DNA of 21,576 nucleotides from Botryllus schlosseri (taxonomy: Eukaryota > Chordata > Ascidiacea > Stolidobranchia > Styelidae), in assembly GCA_000444245.1 (NCBI GenBank), contig ATSW01121762.1, forward strand, positions 1 to 21,576, in the 5' to 3' direction. Under the pieces are notes generated by a model that made no database searches, had not been told where the DNA came from, and saw nothing but the letters and a program-made list of their open reading frames with translations. Of this stretch, positions 15,974 to 21,576 are shown piece by piece; position 1 is the first letter of the stretch; every line of letters begins with the position of its first letter. The translations under genes and the position numbers were made by a program.

Positions 15974-18900
15974 GTGAGTGTATAATATGATTGTTTTATT
16001 TCTGTACGAATCAGTTGATGATACAATATGAATTCAACCGTCATGACTTTACTTTGCAGACGGATGTACATCACAACTTCACAGTCTGGTGTTTGACATC
16101 AATCGATGGTACATGGCACAGATGCCACATCGTTTATGGTAAACAATTTCCGTAAATTCGCCAAGATGTGGAGTTACAACTTTTGGTATTTCCAGTGGCA
16201 ATGAAGACGATTATCTCTACGTTGGATACTGGTTTTTCGATAATGATGTAGTGACGGAAACAAACGGGAACGAAGTATTGGTAAGCCTACTATTATTTTA
16301 TCGGAGGGAATGGCATACCCATATCTAAATCAAAAATGCCCTTTCGAAACGTCAAGAAATTTTCGAGTTGAAGAAAACCGGCCAATAATATTACACTTTA
16401 TTAAGTATCTTGTGCCCCCTAATTTGGTGCTTCGTACCCCCAAGGGGTTCGTGGACCCCTGTTTCAGAACCGCGGGTGTACATGAAAGGAAAGTTATTCC
16501 ACCGGTCACTGCCTGATATTGTAACCGTTCCAATAAACTTATGTGTTTCTCAAGTGCTCAGGGTAATTGCCACAGTTGAAAAACCGACTTTTATCATTTC
16601 AAGTTCGTCAATCAGCAACGAGTTTCGAATTTTTTTTAAATACCGGTAGTCATAATAGATCATCGTATCAGAGGATGACTTGTAACTTGTGCCTGATAGT
16701 TCTGAACTGCATATCTCATGATGCTATTTGACATGTTTACAGTACTTCTAAATTCAAACGGCGCATTTTGTACTTCTGTACCCTCGAGTAGTCATAGCCT
16801 GTGTTGAAAATTTTGCTTGCATTTATGGCGACCCCAGTTATCACATTGACAACATCAGCGCGGCTGCTTATCGTTTTAGTGTATGTCTGTCGCTGCCGGC
16901 AAGATTCGGCCGTTCTCATCTGGAAGAAAGCCCTTACCGGAAAAGTTCATCTTCCCGTCAGCGTGCAGTTTCACGCTCGACTGTCTCACGGAGCGAATGT
17001 TTTATTCCAGTTCTATAAATGGACATCAGCGACAAGTAAGTTCACGATTCCATGCCCTTCTACATAAAAGCACATACTGGACCACGACCTGACTTATCGA
17101 TCTCGCCTTCCGACATCACCTCTTTTTGTCGCCTGTCCTTTTATATTATCTTCTTTTACTCCTCATTCTGCGTGCATGCCACTTTTTTTCAACTCCTAGG
17201 CCAGGTGGGTGACTGATTTCGAAGACTGATCCAAATCGTTTCGATATGTTCCCATCTTCCATTGTATCGCAGTCTTGTGGTGTATTAAAATGATGAAATT
17301 GTTTGCAATAAATTGAATTGAATTTATACTCGAGTAGAAATATAACTGAAGGTATGATTTTGATCACAATGGTAGCCCGCGATATTGGAGCTGTCAAAGA
17401 AAAATTCATGTTCTGCATTGCGTTTACAAATTGACATATCGAATATGTTTTCCTTGCCGATCTCAGGTTTTGAACGCCATGCGTTCTGCGAATTCAATGT
17501 GTCTGATCAGCCCGCAAGAAATTCACGACGAATTGCAATTGTCGGGTCTTTTCACGACTCTGAAGCGGAACCAAGCTCTCTCGCCGGATATGATGAGAGA
17601 GAACATGCTCACAGCAGGTATGTTTCCAATATGCTGGCCACTCTGAATGTAGATACTTACTGGGGATCTGAAGCAAGTGAACCAAGGGCAGAGCTCCTGG
17701 TTTATTTTGGGATTCTCTGAAGGATTTCTTTCCCATGCTCGATCATTTATGTTGGGCCAGTAAATACTCGGCATAGCTACTCAGTTGGCTTTCACAACTA
17801 TATTTGTCGTGGTAGTCAAGCTGCATAGCTGTATATTTGCCAATCTGGAATTGGAAGTATGAATGTTTGTTGCTTTCAGCATTGGAGCATGGCCAAATTT
17901 CTTTCCTACTGACTGTTATCAAGGAGCTGGCCACGGGACATCTGGTAGCTTGCGGCTGCACGATAAAATTTGTAATGGAGTGGGCGTGGAAAAGCGTTGC
18001 CCACATTAAAAGTGCAATCGACGATTTGAGTAAGTTTTTTGCTGTTTCATTTCTGTATGCAACTGAATATGACATGTAAGTTAGTGATAGTTTTTAGCGT
18101 AATTTTTGTGGAACATTGCTATCTGTTACTATACTGAAGTATGGTATTTTGAAGTACATGGCGTTGTTTATAATTCCCGTTCCCGCTGTGAAAAAATTGC
18201 GTAAATCTGTATAATTATTCTATTTTTCAAGGTAGTCTAAGTTTGACTGTTCAACTGCGATTCTCGATGTCCATATAAAGAATCAACTGTGGTTCAACAC
18301 CACTCTCATGTATCATTTACGGATTGTGTTTCAGGTAGGCGTTATATAACCGTTATAATTTTTTTGTGTGAAATTTTTGACACTTTGGCGGACGTCTTGC
18401 ACCATTACTTTTCCAGAAAATGCTGGAATACACTGAAAACGCGACGGAAAAGAGCAAAGAAGAACTCAACACAAAGCTGAGCGTGACTACACTGATCTAT
18501 CAATATCTTAAAGTGAGCGTTATCTAATGATGTCCGTGAAATTCATCCCATGCTCTGTCCAATTGACTTCATTTATTTTTCTGAAGTAACATTTATCTGA
18601 GTTCTGTTATAAACTGGTGAAACATATGAGGCATTTTAATATGTGGTGGTAAGTAAGGATCGAATGTGTTGTAATTTAGCTAATTCATCATGAACTTTAA
18701 TTCTCTGTATCTTTGGTCTGTTGAAACTTCGTAAAGAAAGGAAAGTTAGAGCAGACCTGATTGGGATGAGGATCATTTTTTTCATTTTAAATAATTTTTA
18801 AAACCATGAATACAATTATAACTAGGGCGATTTTTTTCGGCCTAAAAACGAAAGATTTTGATCTAAAAAAATCAAAATTTTGACTTTGACCTAAAAAACT

Positions 18901-20735
18901 TAATTTTGACCAAATTTTGACATCATGTATGCAAATTAGTTGTTTTCGCACATAATGTGAAAATTTTACTACTGATCTTCATTTTTGGTTGGAACTGTCT
19001 GTCCGTACGAAGTAGATTAACCTGAAAAAAACGGATTTGACTTGAGTTTTTACATGAAAACACTTGTATTTTAACGAAATCTGGCCCTATGAAGAATTCC
19101 AGTAGTTACATCACGTATTATGGTAGAAATAATTAGAATTTGTTGTAGTACAACGAAAGAGATACTTTCCTACATACTCTGGTAGAAAGTGTCTGTCCTT
19201 ACTAAGTAGCTTGCCAAGAATGGAAGAAGAATGAATGGCAAGAATGAAGAAAGAACGTTCAAGAGCAGCAGTTGTTAGCTGACAACACTGCAGTTGTGCG
19301 AATGAGCTTACACTGCTGGTGACCCACATTGTGCTGCTGCATTCTGACAATGTTGTCTACATCTCAATTTTTCATCATGCGCTTCTTGATATAAGAACAA
19401 TGCAATGCCCAAGCAGTCTTGCTTCAGTTAGGATATTGCGGTATGTTGACCATAACACCGTGCCAACCTATTTGTTTCATTTGACTGTTTATGATTCACA
19501 ATGAGCAGACAATGGGCCGTCTACAACGGTAGGCCTATAAAGTAGGCTACAAGCTGTAAAATTTCAAATGATAAGTTCACCGACAGTGCAAAATCTCCGA
19601 TACAAACGAAATGCAGGGGACAAAATTTTTTTTACTTATTTTGACGTGTCAAAAAAAATCGCCCTGATGATAACTTATATTCAATAATGGCAATGCGCGC
19701 TTGATGCGTAAATCAAGTCGGTTCTTACCACCGATCAAAAAGCATCTGAATTTAGTGCACTATTTTTATTTATCATAATTTCACATGATTTATTCATTTT
19801 CAGGCAGTGCAGTGGTTTATTAGCAATGGCTTCCTGCCGGAGCAACTCGAAAGTGCGGAAAACGAAGATGACGCAATGACGCCGAACGGGATTTTTATTT
19901 ATAAATATACTCGCTTGAGACAAGTGTTTGATCAACGGCGCAGTGAACTCAAAAGGTAATTTGCTTTCCGTCGTTTACTGGCCTGAATTCAATGGGATTT
20001 CATGTGTTCTGTAGGCTGGAATGCCCGGATTTATTGCTTATCGATGGTTGGATCGAGGCCATCGGAGAGCCTTTAACGTCCAGATGGGAGAAGTCCGATG
20101 ACGGGAAGCCTAATTACCCACCACCTAACATCATGGTATGTCTCCAAAGTATGAGTGTGTGTCTCTGTTGTAATGAGAGCTTATTTGAATTTGGCTTGTG
20201 TATTTTTATCAAAGACTTTTTAATCTCAAAGCTGCGGAATTTTCATGTGCGGTTTAATGAAATCGACGTATTAATGCTTAGTGTTTCGTCCAGAGGTCAT
20301 CTACCATTTAGTGTAACTTCTTATTCAATTCAGGTAAATAGAAAAATATGCTTTTTCATTTTAAATGCTGTCCTTATTTTAGCGCAGCCTACTAATCAGC
20401 GCCACTTTCATATAGACTCTGCTTGATACCTATTACCTGGATTGTGTCGACATCACAACAAAGCATTGTCTTGTTATGTATCTTCTCAACGATCTCGTCG
20501 CTATGCTTACTACTCTGCAAAGCGAGGTAAACATGTTGAACGATAAGCAGCGGTATTTGCGGTAATGCGGCGACTTCATGCATGCATATTCTGCTTACAG
20601 GACAGTACGCCGGAAAAAACTCTTTGTCAGAATCGCTTGGAGAAGGTTATGGGCTATTTGCAAAGCTTCAACGTCCCGACCGGTCTCGTCAAGCTTACGC
20701 AAGGATTTTGGCTTTTGGATCACAAACATTTTGAG
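15940..20735 (+). CDS. AHCTF1: ELYS nucleoporin (AHCTF1), 5'-short and 3'-partial, twelve exons
   Basis: ELYS binds chromatin after mitosis and recruits the Nup107-160 complex to seed nuclear pores. Exons: 15940-15973, 16060-16138, 16196-16280, 16880-17035, 17467-17617, 17880-18029, 18232-18334, 18417-18512, 19804-19955, 20015-20135, 20416-20526, 20601-20735, about 458 aa. Joined order and spacing match human ELYS as I remember it: DINRWYMAQMP (human DINRWYHAQMP), FVMEWAWK (FVLEWTWN), LLLIDGW, YPPPNIM followed by LLDTYYLDCV, and QGFWLLDHKHFE (QGFWLIDHNDYE). This covers the end of the beta-propeller and much of the helical ELYS domain. Most of the propeller is not found upstream and the AT-hook C-terminus lies beyond the window. 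All joins are in phase except one base in the 18232 exon. Confidence 0.85.
16060..16138 (+). CDS. AHCTF1: ELYS exon b
   Basis: Acceptor TTTGCAG, donor GTAAAC. Encodes LHSLVFDINRWYMAQMPHRL, the most conserved ELYS signature in the window, at the propeller end. Confidence 0.85.
16196..16280 (+). CDS. AHCTF1: ELYS exon c
   Basis: Acceptor ATTTCCAG, donor GTAAGC. Completes a Cys codon and encodes GNEDDYLYVGYWFFDNDVV, corresponding to the human EYLHNCSYFALWSLESVV segment. The intron before it is only 57 nt. Confidence 0.75.
16880..17035 (+). CDS. AHCTF1: ELYS exon d
   Basis: Phase 0 at both ends, 52 codons. GRKPLPEKFIFPSACSF corresponds to human YPPPEQFFNPSTYNF, followed by a strand/helix segment ending NGHQRQ. 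Confidence 0.78.
17188..17326 (+). repeat. Dispersed retroposon-like 3' end, plus copy
   Basis: Runs from GGCCAGGTGGGTGACTG through CATTGTATCGCAGTCTTG to AATAAATTGAATTGAATT, in the ELYS intron d-e. Same body and tail as the minus copy at 1337-1478, hence a dispersed repeat whose 3' end has short tandem units of the ATTGA type. Family not identified. Confidence 0.6.
17467..17617 (+). CDS. AHCTF1: ELYS exon e
   Basis: Acceptor GATCTCAG and donor GTATGT, phase 0 in and phase 1 out. Encodes CLISPQEIHDELQLSGLF and LSPDMMRENMLTA, helices at the start of the alpha-solenoid. Confidence 0.82.
17880..18029 (+). CDS. AHCTF1: ELYS exon f
   Basis: Acceptor CTTTCAG and donor GTAAGT. Encodes ALEHGQISFLLTVIKEL and TIKFVMEWAWKSVAHIK, matching human [20 protein letters not shown]. 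Confidence 0.85.
18232..18334 (+). CDS. AHCTF1: ELYS exon g, one base out of frame
   Basis: Between acceptor TTTTCAAG and donor GTAGGC. The last 93 nt read FDCSTAILDVHIKNQLWF and on to LRIVFQ, matching human LFDGSCHFMDPQTIQ in position and joining exon h in phase 0. From the acceptor side, however, the phase-1 entry from exon f lands one base off, at a run of three T near 18242-18244. A sequencing miscount in that run or a real lesion in this copy are both possible. Confidence 0.65.
18417..18512 (+). CDS. AHCTF1: ELYS exon h
   Basis: Phase 0 at both ends, 32 codons, ending LSVTTLIYQYLK at a GTGAGC donor. Corresponds to human FVVSHLICQYAQ. Confidence 0.82.
18823..19666 (-). mobile_element. 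hAT element remnant with transposase C-terminal fragment, 844 bp
   Basis: The ends are TAGGGCGATTTTTTT and AAAAAAAATCGCCCTG, flanked by ATTATAAC (18815-18822) and ATGATAAC (19667-19674), a 7-of-8 match to a hAT target duplication. The minus frame near 19290-19120 reads TTAALERSFFILAI, then LGKLLSKDRHFLPEYVGKYL. This resembles the hATC dimerisation region of hAT transposases (the VERSFS and KDRN.L.EN..KYL patterns). Most of the transposase is missing. It lies in the ELYS intron between exons h and i, antisense to the gene. Confidence 0.75.
19804..19955 (+). CDS. AHCTF1: ELYS exon i
   Basis: Acceptor TTTTCAG and donor GTAATT, phase 0 in and phase 2 out. AVQWFISNGFLPEQL matches human VVLWFSHSGLLPEGI; the exon ends LRQVFDQRRSELK (human YYTSRRQKFERL). 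Confidence 0.85.
20015..20135 (+). CDS. AHCTF1: ELYS exon j
   Basis: Acceptor TCTGTAG and donor GTATGT. Encodes CPDLLLIDGWIEAIGEPL and KPNYPPPNIM, matching human DCLMIDGLVSQLGE and KYPPASLH. Confidence 0.88.
20416..20526 (+). CDS. AHCTF1: ELYS exon k
   Basis: Acceptor CATATAG and donor GTAAAC, 37 codons in phase 0: LLDTYYLDCVDITTKHC then VMYLLNDL, matching human VLDMYLLDGVTEAAKH and IYLLLDI. Confidence 0.85.
20601..20735 (+). CDS. AHCTF1: ELYS exon l, last one seen
   Basis: Acceptor GCTTACAG and donor GTATGT, 45 codons in phase 0. Ends FNVPTGLVKLTQGFWLLDHK, the ELYS-domain signature. The next human segment (LDLLFHPAT) is not found before the window ends, so the gene should continue to the right. 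Confidence 0.88.
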
Positions 20736-21576
20736 GTATGTTTCGGTGATTAACACTGGTGGAAATTGTTTTTGTTCTGGAATGCTAATCAGAGAGATTG
20801 CTTATTGGCAATGTGTCACCTAATGTTGCATTACCTTCAATTACTCCTATATAGTGACGTAACTCTGGTACAGTTTATTGTTCCAGATACTGCACTTATC
20901 TTATACAGTACTACTTATATAGATGCTCCCTAGTCATTACTAACTATATAGCCGCAACCCTCAACTATCATATATTTGCGTTTTAAGCTGGATTTAATTA
21001 TTTATGTTTGTAGTACTCATCGTATGATGTTATATTCACTGTTATATTTCAAAGTACACAATATGCAGTATATTCAATTCAATTTCTCTAATGGCTGTTG
21101 CAGACTCGATGGTAACCAGATGACTTTACTGCAGCTTTATTTTGTAATTCTACTACTATAGTAATCATATCCATAAGAATATTCTTAGTAGATCACAATT
21201 CTTTCATGAACTGCATTGCGCGCATTGCATCCGCTTAATACTTTTGTGTAACATGTATTTTGGATTCCAGGTTTGAATTTTGTCTCTCTCTATCTGCCAT
21301 GTTGACTCACAAAATCGATCTCTATTCCATCAATTTATTGCATATCAAAAGAGTGACAATGGCATGAGTACACTGCAATGTTCGTTCACAGCTTAGTCGC
21401 ACGAGGTGTATATCAAAACTGCATCCGTGTTGTCCAGCAATGGTTTCATTTCAAAAATTTCGTTTTTGCATCATTCGATAACTGAAATAGGTAACATTTG
21501 AAATTATTGAAATCCGTCCAGCTTCAAGGTCCAGGCCCATTCGCAAGGCATCTGCTTTGTGTTGAGACTCTGAGTC
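20736..21576. other. Right-end region, probably ELYS intron; nothing else seen
   Basis: 840 bp of A+T-rich sequence after the donor of exon l. I looked for the following ELYS segment on the plus strand and found no matching open stretch with splice sites. The short open frames here lack any recognisable motif. Confidence 0.5.

Noticed and set aside
16310-16649. Short open frames in the ELYS intron between exons c and d
   Set aside because: The flanking exons join in phase without them and they match nothing in ELYS.
20736-21576. Next ELYS exon or other gene in the right-end open frames
   Set aside because: No frame matches the expected ELYS continuation, and none has paired splice sites with a recognisable motif.

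Overview
ORGANISM. The window is animal nuclear DNA: intron-rich genes with GT/AG splicing, about 40% G+C by eye, and dense non-autonomous DNA transposons, especially hAT. The family content (an ELYS nucleoporin; tandem TPR-like/ZU5/UPA/death-domain genes; a Penelope-like retroelement) fits an invertebrate metazoan, possibly an invertebrate deuterostome. The phylum cannot be fixed from the sequence. Exons were found by reading both strands and pairing splice sites by phase; no alignment software was used.

LAYOUT. (1) 1-about 300, minus: 5'-truncated tail of a Penelope-like element with its GIY-YIG domain, running off the left edge. (2) 384-4916, minus: gene A, six exons, about 617 aa: short N-terminal exon, linker, coiled-coil/TPR-like helices, ZU5, UPA, death domain, short C-terminal tail. 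It has a second candidate first exon at 4811-4916. (3) 5064-5601 and 5651-7268: two hAT-type elements, each with a perfect 8-bp target duplication; the second is a 1.6-kb palindrome. (4) 8077-15443, minus: gene B, a paralogue of A with the same six exons and the same phase-1 introns, about 632 aa. Its UPA-to-death-domain intron is expanded to 3.9 kb by tandem duplication of a segment holding a cassette exon and a hAT MITE. A Tc1/mariner-like MITE sits in another intron. (5) 15940-20735, plus: twelve exons of the ELYS/AHCTF1 nucleoporin, head to head with gene B, from about the end of the beta-propeller into the helical domain; it probably continues past the right edge. A decayed hAT copy with a transposase C-terminal remnant lies in one intron.

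BIOLOGY. The ZU5-UPA-death core of A and B is the arrangement of PIDD1, UNC5 and ankyrin, and ZU5-UPA together make the FIIND of NLRP1/CARD8. Both copies keep an HFS tripeptide where PIDD1 self-cleaves. Here a helical TPR-like region stands where PIDD1 has leucine-rich repeats. I infer a young, locally amplified family of self-cleaving death-signalling adaptors or sensors. The repeats also date events: A/B duplication, then hAT MITE insertion in B, then tandem duplication of MITE plus cassette exon.
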